Source: Candidatus Paceibacter sp. (GTDB taxonomy: Bacteria; Patescibacteriota; Patescibacteriia; Magasanikbacterales; UBA922). Taken from it: a DNA stretch of 54,832 bases. A program made the position numbers and the translations under genes. The notes below the pieces were generated by a model. It worked only from the letters and a program-made list of their open reading frames with translations, did no database searches and had not been told where the DNA came from. Where the stretch lies: NCBI GenBank assembly GCA_020725175.1, contig DYFM01000010.1:1-54832 (forward strand). Direction: 5' to 3'. Positions 1-8,591 of the stretch are shown one piece after another (the first letter of the stretch is position 1; each line of letters begins with the position of its first letter).

Positions 1-15
1 TAGAAACATACCAGA

Positions 16-550
16 ATCTACAAAAGTAGAAATTGAATATATGTATTAGAGAATGATAGAGTTTGCTCATATCTCTCGTATCTACAAAAGTAGAAATTGA
101 ATATATGTATTAGAGATAAATTTTGTATTTTGCTGATCGAAATCTACAAAAGTAGAAATTGAATATATGTATTAGAGATAATTTCACTAGCACGGTGAGA
201 AGTATCTACAAAAGTAGAAATTGAATATATGTATTAGAGTTGGGTGGCTGATTTCTGCTCCAAAAATCTACAAAAGTAGAAATTGAATATATGTATTAGA
301 GGTGGCAATAATTTTTCCCGTTTTACATCTACAAAAGTAGAAATTGAATATATGTATTAGAGCTAATGCAGTATGCACTGGTATGTCTTATCTACAAAAG
401 TAGAAATTGAATATATGTATTAGAGTAACGTCAGGTAAAAAAACTACTTTCAATCTACAAAAGTAGAAATTGAATATATGTATTAGAGAATATGGGATAC
501 GAATACTTGATCAAATCTACAAAAGTAGAAATTGAATATATGTATTAGAG
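16..550 (-). CRISPR. Type V-A CRISPR array, 9 repeats (truncated at the left window edge)
   Basis: Identical 36-nt repeats at 16-51, 80-115, 142-177, 204-239, 266-301, 327-362, 390-425, 453-488, 515-550; spacers 25-28 nt. Minus-strand repeat CTCTAATACATATATTCAATTTCTACTTTTGTAGAT ends in the Cas12a handle AATTTCTAC-TTTT-GTAGAT. Confidence 0.99.
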
Positions 551-711
551 AGCTGAAATGGCTAAAATAAGCGCAAAAGATGCAAATCTTGCGCAAAAGG
601 CAAAGACGACTTTTTTGCTTATTTTAGCACAATTCATAAAAATTATATAAAGGTTTTTCTCTAATCTATACATAGAAACTTCTACATTTCTATAAATAAA
701 TTGTAAAGATC
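551..711 (-). promoter_or_regulatory. CRISPR leader between cas2 and the array
   Basis: AT-rich non-coding gap next to cas2; 12-nt inverted repeat GCTAAAATAAGC (561-572)/GCTTATTTTAGC (617-628) enclosing two GCGCAAAAG direct repeats; TATAAT-like sequence on the minus strand. Confidence 0.7.
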
Positions 712-993
712 TCATTCAAAAATCACCACTTCCTCTTCCTCGTTGGCAGCATATCCATATCGCTTCACTTTTCCCTTACAACCTTCACATAATTGCATTA
801 TAAGGATACTATCACTGTTTGTAAAGTGGGGTTCATACACCATTTCAACCTCTGTCATGATATTTTTTAATACACGAGAGCTGTTTCTAATTTCAAAAAT
901 CGAGTACTGAATACGTCTACCAAACTTCTTTAAAAATTTAGAAAACTTCGTTCTTCGACGGTTACTCTCAATATCATAAGAAACAATGTACAT
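712..993 (-). CDS. cas2: CRISPR-associated endoribonuclease Cas2
   Basis: 93 aa; MYIVSYDIESNRRRTKFSKFLKKFGRRIQYSIFEI is a typical Cas2 N-terminus; next to cas1. Confidence 0.96.
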   Translation of the reverse strand: MYIVSYDIESNRRRTKFSKFLKKFGRRIQYSIFEIRNSSRVLKNIMTEVEMVYEPHFTNSDSILIMQLCEGCKGKVKRYGYAANEEEEVVIFE

Positions 994-1000
994 ATTGAAT

Positions 1001-1990
1001 TTATTTCACATAAAAAAACGGAATCTCGTCAGTGTCATTCATAATGCAGTAGTAATAGTCCCGCACATAAGAAAACAATTCTTCTTTTCTATCCATAATC
1101 GCTTCTGAAAAAATTCGAATATACTTTTTTTGTTTGTCATACGAAAGACTGTACTTTCCCTTCAGACAGAGAAAATCTTTTTTATCTATTTGTTTAAGAT
1201 TGTATGACTTTACAATTTGTTTATCAATAATGCAGCGAAACGGCTCTACAATATCACATACAAGCGACTTTCTCTGGAAAAACAAGGTATGATAGACACC
1301 TTTATACGTATCAAATCCATAAAGGTTCAATAACGCATCGACAAAATTAAACAACATCGTATACCCAATGTCCATCAGAAGATTGTTAACGTCCACTTTT
1401 GCTCGTGGCAATCTCCGATACCAATTCATTTCTTTAAAATATTCTTGAAAGTACAATTTTGTCGCACTACCCTCGATTCCTAACAGTTCTTTTGATGTCA
1501 ATGTATTTTCCATCTTTTTCTCTATCTCTTTTTCAAACACACGTTTTGCCTCAATTGAAGTCGTATTCTTAAGAAGTATTTGTTGATTGACCAACTTATT
1601 TATTACAACTCTTTTAGCAATAGAAAAATCTCTAGAGGAAGCGTACTGTTTTTCTCGAAGTAAATAATTTCCTGATGCTGTAGATATAATTGACGCATAA
1701 GATAAAAAATTATCTTTTAGTAAAAACAGAGAAACCCCATATTGTTGACAATTTCTAATGAGTACGGTTGTGAGAGAAAAATCACCAACGATAAAAACGG
1801 CAAATACTTTATGACATGAGAGCTGATTGACAATATTCCCATCTTGAGTGAAACATATATTCTCATTCTTAAACTGAAGCCTGTTTTCCGCGGCATCTTT
1901 GGCTGCTATCACAAGCAATTGCTTCTCCTTGAAATCTGGTAATGACATCATAGAGGGTGACACAGTGGCTGATAAATACATTGTGCGCAT
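1001..1990 (-). CDS. cas1: CRISPR-associated integrase Cas1 (type V-A)
   Basis: 329 aa; position between cas4 and cas2; Cas1-like segments (LLGIEGSATKLYFQEYF, MDIGYTMLFNFVDALLNLYGFDTYKGVYHTLFFQRKSLVCDIVEPFR). Confidence 0.96.
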   Translation of the reverse strand: MRTMYLSATVSPSMMSLPDFKEKQLLVIAAKDAAENRLQFKNENICFTQDGNIVNQLSCHKVFAVFIVGDFSLTTVLIRNCQQYGVSLFLLKDNFLSYASIISTASGNYLLREKQYASSRDFSIAKRVVINKLVNQQILLKNTTSIEAKRVFEKEIEKKMENTLTSKELLGIEGSATKLYFQEYFKEMNWYRRLPRAKVDVNNLLMDIGYTMLFNFVDALLNLYGFDTYKGVYHTLFFQRKSLVCDIVEPFRCIIDKQIVKSYNLKQIDKKDFLCLKGKYSLSYDKQKKYIRIFSEAIMDRKEELFSYVRDYYYCIMNDTDEIPFFYVK

Positions 1991-2496
1991 TTTTTGCTAT
2001 CCGCCAAAATTTTGGCCTCAGCAACTGAAAAATTATTCACACGCTCTACAATATCAATAAACTTCTGCCATTCTTCTTCATTCGGCATGTCCAAAATGTA
2101 ACTTTTATTATCAGAGAGTGAATGGATTTTAAGCGTTTCTATCTCAAACCCCATTTCTCTCATACACGCCATTTGCGCATATAATTGATACTTATACCCA
2201 TCATAAATTTTAACAACTTTCCTTTTCCGTTCAATAAGTGTTTTAGTTTGAAGATCGTATATATCAATTTTCCCGCACAAACTAAGTTCGTCGGAATACA
2301 CTTCCTTGCCCATCAAATATCGTTTACGAGAAGAATATGCACCAGTATCAATACTTTCGTGTGCTATCGTTCCGGCAATTTGTGGAGTTCTTTGATAACT
2401 CTTTTTGTGAAAATTATCGTAGATAGTATGTAGATACACCGAACGAGGACAAAAAATAAAATCATTTATTTTTGAGATTTGGATGTAGGATTCCAT
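1948..2496 (-). CDS. cas4: CRISPR-associated exonuclease Cas4
   Basis: 182 aa; FCPRSVYLH, C-terminal Cys cluster CAQCIYQPLC; overlaps cas1 by 43 nt. Confidence 0.94.
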   Translation of the reverse strand: MESYIQISKINDFIFCPRSVYLHTIYDNFHKKSYQRTPQIAGTIAHESIDTGAYSSRKRYLMGKEVYSDELSLCGKIDIYDLQTKTLIERKRKVVKIYDGYKYQLYAQMACMREMGFEIETLKIHSLSDNKSYILDMPNEEEWQKFIDIVERVNNFSVAEAKILADSKKCAQCIYQPLCHPL

Positions 2497-2497
2497 G

Positions 2498-5400
2498 TTA
2501 TTGTTTTCGTTTTAAATTTTTTTCATTTTTCTTTATCCAATTTTCCCAAATCTCTCTACCCGCCAACCACGCACTCCATTCTTCATCAGATATAAACAAG
2601 CTCAAATCCCTTTTGATATGCTCACACATAATAATTCCTTTTCGTGCGATATTGTATGCACCATTAGCGTCACCAGAGGTTGGAAGATTTAAATTTATCT
2701 TTCTGGAATCAAAATGGTTTCCGTTTTTATCTCGTACGGGGGAAAGAATAAAGTCAGCGTCTTCTTCTGTTTTACCTGAATTTCTGATCTGCTGAATTAA
2801 ATCAATTACAAAACGCAGAGACTCCCATGAGGTGCGATCATTGATTTTATTTGGATTTTTTCCTTGTCTCAGTTGTTCAAGTAGTGATTTCTCTTTGTCA
2901 AAACCTTCAAATAAGCCATCAAGGATTTTCTTTAAATTTTGTTCTTTTGGAACCCATTTTTTATCACTGTTCTCATGCACCAATTCTCTGTAATATCTAT
3001 CTAAACTTTCTCCGTCTTTACCAGAATATAGTTCCCATGGTTTATTGGTATTTCTATCAGTATATTTAAAGTAGTAGTCTTTACCATCAAATTTAATATC
3101 GTCGAAGTTATCCAATATCTGTTTTTTAATACTTTCTTCAGAACCTTTTTTCAGATAGATAGTTTTTCTCCAGCCGGTAACAGGGTCTGTCTGTGACGTA
3201 TAATCAGCTTTAGTGTAAAACATAATCCCAAACTGCTTTTTACCCTCAATATCACCAAAATTATTTACGAGCGGAGTTAACTGCAAGGCAGAAGTTACCG
3301 AGCCAATTTCTCCTTCTTTAGCATGTTTATCAACAAGAAAATTTAACTTCTTTGCGAGAGCTAATTCAAGTTTTTGATATACTTGTTTTTCAATCTTTTG
3401 TCTACCACGCTTGAATCCGATATTCAAATCTTCCAAAACTATAAAGGCAGGAGTTTCTCTGAATACTTTCTTTTCAACATCCTCGTAAATAGCAAGATCA
3501 ACAATTTTTCGCACAACTTGAGAGATGTAGCCATCTTTCAATTCCTTTATGGTACCAATGGTTTTCCAGTTCTTTCGCGCCTCGTCACGATTTCCTGCCA
3601 TTTTCTCAAGTTTTTCAGCATAATTTTGTCCATTGATTTCATTGAAGCTGCCTTGATCTAAAGTTTCAATTTTTCCGTCTTTTGTTTGTTTGACAACAAA
3701 GTAGTACGCAAGATGTTTTTCACCGCGATCAATACCGATGGTAGTAATATCATCATTTAATTTAACCATGCTTTCATTGATTTCATCATTAAACTTTAAA
3801 GATCTCAAACAGAAATTTAAAGTTATAGGGCAATGAAAAACAAATTTTTCATTTGCGAAACGTTTATGCTCTAAAACTTCTTTGCCACTTTTGTCTTTTT
3901 TCTTCCCCAATTTTTCTTTCAATCTTATTTCGAACTCCTTATCTGTCTCATTTTCTTTTTTCTTTAAGATAGTTTTTCGATAAAAAATTTCAGCTTCACC
4001 ATTTAATTTCGGCTTATTAGCAACATCACCAAAAATTTCATTCCAATAAATAGTGTGTAAATTTTTTTCACTTGTTTTTTCTTTCCCTTCTTTTAAATTA
4101 TTATCTTTATTACGAATCTCAAAAAAGTATATTTCACCGTTTTCAACTGCCTCGTTAATTAATTTTTTACTAATAATATTCCATGAAAGTTTATACCCCT
4201 GTTTCTCAACTTCATTATAAAATTGATCAATACTCTCAAATTTTTCAGTTGGTGAAAAATTAAAGCCAAACAAATCCTGCCACGATTTTTCTGCTGATGG
4301 GTATACTTTTAGACCTTCTTTGTAGAAATCGATGATCTTCCACAGTTTTTCTTTTGTGAATGACGGTTGATTTTTCTTAAACCCACCTTCATCATAAATT
4401 GATAAGATATCGTCAGTCGCTCCAAATTCTTTGCGGTTACGCTTTGGTAACAAAACTTTTGGTAACATCTTATTCGGACCTGGTAAAAGTTTATAGTCCA
4501 TCTTTAAATAATTTTCATCTGTTACAACTTCTTTATATTTTGCCTTTTCGCCAAAAAGTTTTTGTGATGCTTTGGTTAAAATTGCTAAATACTTTTTCTC
4601 ACCATCTTTTAAAATTAAGCACCACCGTTCAGGCTCTTTATTTACATCCCAACCACCACCTAAGACAGAATTATCAAAATTCAACTTTAACTTATTTAGC
4701 CCTTCCTGAGGTCTTTTAGTTAAATAATTTCGAATAATGTCGTAAAACTTTGTTGGATTATTATCGCCAAACAAAATCGCTTTCAAACTTTCCGCCAATA
4801 TTGGATCAACCGCAAATTTGTCTTTTACTTTCCAGTACTTCACAATTTGATTTACATATAAAGCACTATCCAAAAGCATCTTAATATTTTCTATATGTTC
4901 AGGTTTTTTAAAATCTGTCGTTATGGATAAAACCTTTGGTGACAGCTCACTAAAATCTTTTGCCATTTTCTCCACATCAGCAAAAATCATCCCAAGCAAT
5001 GCCTTGCTAGGTTTTTCAGCTCGTTCAATTATTCCTTTCTTGTTACCCTCACCATCAAAAAGCGATGTCTTAAAAAGTCCATCTTCCTTATTTTTCCATT
5101 TTTCTGTTTTATCTAAAATTTCAAACAAATTTTTCAGCTCTACGGCTTGAGGAATTTTAATATCCTCATCGTCTTTTTTCTTCCCGCCAAACACACCACC
5201 TTCTTTAAGGGCTTTTTTCAAGATAAACCAATTTGCAAAATACTTTCCTGAAATTGTATTCAATGCTTTGTCACTCCAAAAAATGCCCTCAAAACTTTCG
5301 TGGTTTATAATATAGTGGACAAACTCACCTACTGTATCAACTTTGTCTTCAATCTTTCCATCAAATTGTCCAAAATATTTTTCACCATTTTCTACAACAT

Positions 5401-6541
5401 TTTTCAAAACAGCTCTCAACCCATCATCATTTTTAATTGCTGGGATAAAATCACCCTTTTCACCACATCCAATTTGCTTGTAGAGAGTTTTAAAAATTCT
5501 CAACTTTTTGTTTTTTTCACTTTGCTGTTGATTGTACCTATTAATTAAATTATTCGCATTACCAATATTTAAATTGTACTTTTCAATTTCTCTTTGTGAT
5601 AAACAATTTGTAAAATAACCAATTTCAAAAATATCTGCAATAATTTTTTCCAATTCAACTTTCTCACCTTTTTGATTTTTTCCAATTGTTTCAATTCCGT
5701 TTTCTTTTAAAAAATCATATACTTTTAAATATTCATCTTTTCTTTTCTGAAATTCCAAAACATTGTCCGCAAATTTTGGCAAATTTTCATCGATAATTCG
5801 TGAAGCAACCGCTGTGGCTTTCTCTTCCGTTGAATAGTAATTTTCCCGATTTTGATTAAAACCGGTTAGATACGTAAAAAAGCCCTCAAACACCCCCTTT
5901 GAATCAGCGGTTCCTAAAGCTTTCTCTAAGTCTTCTTTTTTTACTTCTTTGCCTTCGTGGGTTTTTAAATTCATCACCACAAACTCCTCAATTTTTGCTT
6001 TAACGTATTTCAAAATTCCAACTTCCGTAAGAATCTTAAAACTGTCTTCTTTTAAAATAGGTTTGCCTTTTTTGTCGCTCCCGACTTTGCTCTTAAACTT
6101 TTCTCCTTCTGCCTTATAAATATCAGAAAACGCAGCCCGCAAATTTTTTTCTTTCGTTTCTAATGATTTTTCTATCTTTTTCTTCTCTTCCCTATCTTGC
6201 TCATTTCTTAAGTTTTTATAAACAGAAAAGTAATCCTCAAAAGAGAGGTGTTTTGCTTCATCACTCTCCAAACTTTCAGTAATAAACTCCTCATGTAATT
6301 TATCAAATACCGGCTTTAATATTTGATAGGCGTCTTCAATTTCTTTATCACGAATAAAGTTAGGATTTGCTTTTTCGATATTCTCGCGAGTCTTCCCAAC
6401 CGGTCTCAACTCAAACCGCAAGGTCTTCGATAATGCATACTTCCTCGTAAACTGATCAAAAACTGATTTGTTACTAAGCACCTCGGCTTGTTTTTTTTCA
6501 GTAGACACAGAAACAATAGATGATGACATATCGATATGCAT
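2498..6541 (-). CDS. cas12a: Type V-A effector nuclease Cas12a (Cpf1)
   Basis: 1347 aa; RuvC-I IGIDRGEKHLAYY, RuvC-II FIVLEDLNIGFKRGRQKIEKQVYQKLE, RuvC-III SGDANGAYNIARKG, KLLPGPNKMLPKVLLPK motif; catalytic D/E/D present. Confidence 0.98.
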   Translation of the reverse strand: MHIDMSSSIVSVSTEKKQAEVLSNKSVFDQFTRKYALSKTLRFELRPVGKTRENIEKANPNFIRDKEIEDAYQILKPVFDKLHEEFITESLESDEAKHLSFEDYFSVYKNLRNEQDREEKKKIEKSLETKEKNLRAAFSDIYKAEGEKFKSKVGSDKKGKPILKEDSFKILTEVGILKYVKAKIEEFVVMNLKTHEGKEVKKEDLEKALGTADSKGVFEGFFTYLTGFNQNRENYYSTEEKATAVASRIIDENLPKFADNVLEFQKRKDEYLKVYDFLKENGIETIGKNQKGEKVELEKIIADIFEIGYFTNCLSQREIEKYNLNIGNANNLINRYNQQQSEKNKKLRIFKTLYKQIGCGEKGDFIPAIKNDDGLRAVLKNVVENGEKYFGQFDGKIEDKVDTVGEFVHYIINHESFEGIFWSDKALNTISGKYFANWFILKKALKEGGVFGGKKKDDEDIKIPQAVELKNLFEILDKTEKWKNKEDGLFKTSLFDGEGNKKGIIERAEKPSKALLGMIFADVEKMAKDFSELSPKVLSITTDFKKPEHIENIKMLLDSALYVNQIVKYWKVKDKFAVDPILAESLKAILFGDNNPTKFYDIIRNYLTKRPQEGLNKLKLNFDNSVLGGGWDVNKEPERWCLILKDGEKKYLAILTKASQKLFGEKAKYKEVVTDENYLKMDYKLLPGPNKMLPKVLLPKRNRKEFGATDDILSIYDEGGFKKNQPSFTKEKLWKIIDFYKEGLKVYPSAEKSWQDLFGFNFSPTEKFESIDQFYNEVEKQGYKLSWNIISKKLINEAVENGEIYFFEIRNKDNNLKEGKEKTSEKNLHTIYWNEIFGDVANKPKLNGEAEIFYRKTILKKKENETDKEFEIRLKEKLGKKKDKSGKEVLEHKRFANEKFVFHCPITLNFCLRSLKFNDEINESMVKLNDDITTIGIDRGEKHLAYYFVVKQTKDGKIETLDQGSFNEINGQNYAEKLEKMAGNRDEARKNWKTIGTIKELKDGYISQVVRKIVDLAIYEDVEKKVFRETPAFIVLEDLNIGFKRGRQKIEKQVYQKLELALAKKLNFLVDKHAKEGEIGSVTSALQLTPLVNNFGDIEGKKQFGIMFYTKADYTSQTDPVTGWRKTIYLKKGSEESIKKQILDNFDDIKFDGKDYYFKYTDRNTNKPWELYSGKDGESLDRYYRELVHENSDKKWVPKEQNLKKILDGLFEGFDKEKSLLEQLRQGKNPNKINDRTSWESLRFVIDLIQQIRNSGKTEEDADFILSPVRDKNGNHFDSRKINLNLPTSGDANGAYNIARKGIIMCEHIKRDLSLFISDEEWSAWLAGREIWENWIKKNEKNLKRKQ

Positions 6542-6567
6542 TAATAATAAAAAAGATAATAAAATAC

Positions 6568-6638
6568 AAAAAAGGACGACGGTGGTCGCCCAATAGATAT
6601 GCTTACCAAACGGTTAAGCTGTATTGGAACCGTCGCCC
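6568..6638 (-). terminator. Terminator hairpin with U-tract inside the cas12a 5' leader
   Basis: Minus-strand GGGCGACGGT (6638-6629) pairs with ACCGTCGTCC (6583-6574), inner CCAATA/TATTGG and GCTTAACC/GGTAAGC stems, followed by TTTTTT. Confidence 0.8.
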
Positions 6639-6692
6639 GTCTTTATAGCTTAAAGGGGCGATAGCATATCTTATATTTTGGGCGACAAAATA

Positions 6693-6720
6693 AGTATACA
6701 CCCTACAAAAATAAAATCAA
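6693..6720 (-). promoter_or_regulatory. Sigma70-type promoter for the cas12a leader
   Basis: Minus strand TTGATT (6720-6715), 16 nt, TATACT (6698-6693); predicted start near 6686. Confidence 0.7.
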
Positions 6721-6861
6721 GACCAAAAACATCCTTATCAAAAAAAAAACAAAAAAGCACCCGACGTCTCGAGGCTTGTTTGTCCGTATTGGTTGGCCAA
6801 CGGATGAGTGTGGTCCATGTGCTTGCGCCCGCGGACCGCCCTCCTTTTTGTATGTTTCCTC

Positions 6862-7080
6862 CTATCTCTTCTCGTAGAGAATCGTGACGATGCACGTCTC
6901 TACGCCCTGCGAACGAGCAAGAGACTGCTGCATGCTGTGGATCTTGACCCCTCTATTCAAGAAGGTCTCCAGCTTCTTGCTGAGTTGTTCATCCAGCGGT
7001 GCAGGCTGATGCCCCATGTACCTCTTGTCCTGATACCAGTAACGCACCACGATAACTTCAACTCGCATGTCATCCCCCAT
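6862..7080 (-). CDS. Small hypothetical protein (MGDDMRVEVIVVRYWYQDKRYMGHQ...)
   Basis: ORF 6862-7128; start moved inward because the promoter predicts transcription from about 7121. Locally GC-rich. Confidence 0.55.
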   Translation of the reverse strand: MGDDMRVEVIVVRYWYQDKRYMGHQPAPLDEQLSKKLETFLNRGVKIHSMQQSLARSQGVETCIVTILYEKR

Positions 7081-7127
7081 CCCCACTAGCCAAACCCAAT
7101 GTCTGGCTTTCTCTGTGGGAATAGCCA

Positions 7128-7156
7128 ACTCTATCGCAATAACTACATTCTGTCAA
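7128..7156 (-). promoter_or_regulatory. Sigma70-type promoter
   Basis: Minus strand TTGACA, 17 nt, TAGAGT. Confidence 0.55.
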
Positions 7157-7235
7157 TACACTTCGTCAATCTATATAGCAAATTATATTATATATTAGCC
7201 AAATTATCTGTATATAATTAAATTGTGGAAACATA

Positions 7236-7264
7236 TTGACACAAAAGAATGATTGTGCTATAGT
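7236..7264 (+). promoter_or_regulatory. Sigma70-type promoter, divergent, upstream of the trmB-like gene
   Basis: TTGACA, 17 nt, TATAGT; start predicted near 7271, 325 nt upstream of the next CDS. Confidence 0.6.
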
Positions 7265-7389
7265 ACCTTTGCCTCTATTATCCGCCGAAGCTCCAAAGAG
7301 TGAAGGTGGAAAAACCATCCTCAAAAAATTCATACCCGTCCGAGCAGCGGTGCAGCTGTTTGGTGATTGTTCATATCCTTCGTAAAAGG

Positions 7390-7466
7390 TAGTGGAATGA
7401 CGAACGCCAGTTCGTCAAAGAATAGAACACCTACCTTGTGGCGAACTGACGTTCGTCACTCCACTA
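7390..7466. repeat. Imperfect 28-nt inverted repeat (hairpin element)
   Basis: TAGTGGAATGACGAACGCCAGTTCGTCA / TGGCGAACTGACGTTCGTCACTCCACTA. Confidence 0.85.
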
Positions 7467-7500
7467 ACACAAAAACATTCGCATAATTCGCATCATTCCC

Positions 7501-7531
7501 CGCCCAAGGCGGGTCCGCCTTGGGCGGAGCA
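7501..7531. repeat. GC-rich palindromic dispersed repeat
   Basis: CGCCCAAGGCGGGTCCGCCTTGGGCGGAG; related copies near 8411, 19639 and 34053. Confidence 0.8.
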
Positions 7532-7595
7532 TGTTCGTAGTTCGTATGTTCGTACTTACTGTTCGTACGTTCGAACATAATTTGCCTTCTAACCC

Positions 7596-8393
7596 ATGAA
7601 CAACTCTCTCCTCCCCCTGAAGGAATTTCTGTTATCTCTCGATCTGCCGGAAAAAGAAGTCAATGTCTATCTGGTACTCTTGACTATGGGAAAGGGAACC
7701 GTATCAGAAATCACTCGCCAAGCCGGACTCAATCGTACTACGGGCTATGATATCTTGAACAAACTGATCGACTACGGCCTGGTGAGTATTTCCGGCAAAG
7801 AACCAAAGCAGGAATATGTCGCCGAATCACCCGACAACATTATCAAACTACTTGAGGAACGAAAAAAACGCACACAAGTACTTCTCAAACAAGCCAAACA
7901 AAAACTTCCGGAATTGAAATCAATTCACAATGTGAGTGATCGCCCAAGAGTTCGATTTTATGAAGGAAAACAAGGACTAGAAGATGTATATGAAGACACG
8001 CTGACTGCCAAAGAAACCATTCGCGCCTACGCCACGGTAGACGACATGCACGCCGCGCTCCCGGATTATTTTCCAAAATACTATCAACGCCGCGCCAAAA
8101 AACACATCAACATTCGAGCTATTATTCCTAGCACCGACATTGGTCAAGAGCGAGCCAGCAAAGACAAAGAAGAAGCCCGAGAGACAGCCCTCATACCACC
8201 AGACAAATATTATTTCTCCCCCGAAATAAACATCTATGACAACAAAGTCATGATTGCCTCCTGGCGAGAAAAACTCGGGATCATTATTGAAAGCGCCGAA
8301 ATTGCTGATGCCATGAAGAAGATTTACGAGCTGGCCTGGGCGGAGGCGAAACGACTTGACGAAATACAACGAAATGACGAAACGTCGAAATAG
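7596..8393 (+). CDS. TrmB-family winged-helix transcriptional regulator
   Basis: 265 aa; MGKGTVSEITRQAGLNRTTGYDILNKLIDYGLVS HTH followed by coiled coil and a TrmB-like C-terminal domain. Confidence 0.85.
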   Translation: MNNSLLPLKEFLLSLDLPEKEVNVYLVLLTMGKGTVSEITRQAGLNRTTGYDILNKLIDYGLVSISGKEPKQEYVAESPDNIIKLLEERKKRTQVLLKQAKQKLPELKSIHNVSDRPRVRFYEGKQGLEDVYEDTLTAKETIRAYATVDDMHAALPDYFPKYYQRRAKKHINIRAIIPSTDIGQERASKDKEEARETALIPPDKYYFSPEINIYDNKVMIASWREKLGIIIESAEIADAMKKIYELAWAEAKRLDEIQRNDETSK

Positions 8394-8410
8394 AGAAATA
8401 ACGAAATAGG

Positions 8411-8465
8411 GAAATAGCTCCGCCCCCACTCTAGGTGGGCAGGCAAGGCGGACTCGTCTGGGTCG
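8411..8465 (-). repeat. Dispersed repeat, copy A
   Basis: Reverse complement nearly identical to 34053-34108 (CGACCCAGACGRGTCCRCCTTGCCTGCCCRCCTAGRGTGGG..GGCGGAGYTATTTC). Confidence 0.85.
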
Positions 8466-8551
8466 ATGAAATAATGAAGTACGTGTGTCAGATAACAGAT
8501 AGCAAATAGCAGATATCAGTATTGATTGTAGTTTGACCAAGAAGAGTATAT

Positions 8552-8591
8552 ATCTGTTATCTGTTATCTGTTATCTGTTATCTGTTATCTG
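8552..8591. repeat. 7-nt tandem repeat (ATCTGTT)n
   Basis: About 5.7 uninterrupted units; inverse-related CAGATAACAGATAGCAAATAGCAGAT at about 8489-8516. Confidence 0.95.

Noticed and set aside
2185-5548. Several plus-strand ORFs within the cas4/cas12a region
   Set aside because: Antisense to strongly supported cas genes; Phe/Ser/Leu-rich shadow translations.
6574-6690. tracrRNA-like RNA next to cas12a
   Set aside because: Contains no anti-repeat complementary to the array repeat, and Cas12a processes its crRNA without tracrRNA; a regulatory leader is the better reading.
7402-7454. Two CGAACNNNNGTTCG matches read as LexA boxes
   Set aside because: They are the internal palindromes of a larger inverted repeat element, so the match is more simply explained by the repeat.
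7977-8540. 187-aa minus-strand ORF over the TrmB-like gene
   Set aside because: Antisense to a clear TrmB-family CDS and running through repeat sequence; low-plausibility composition.
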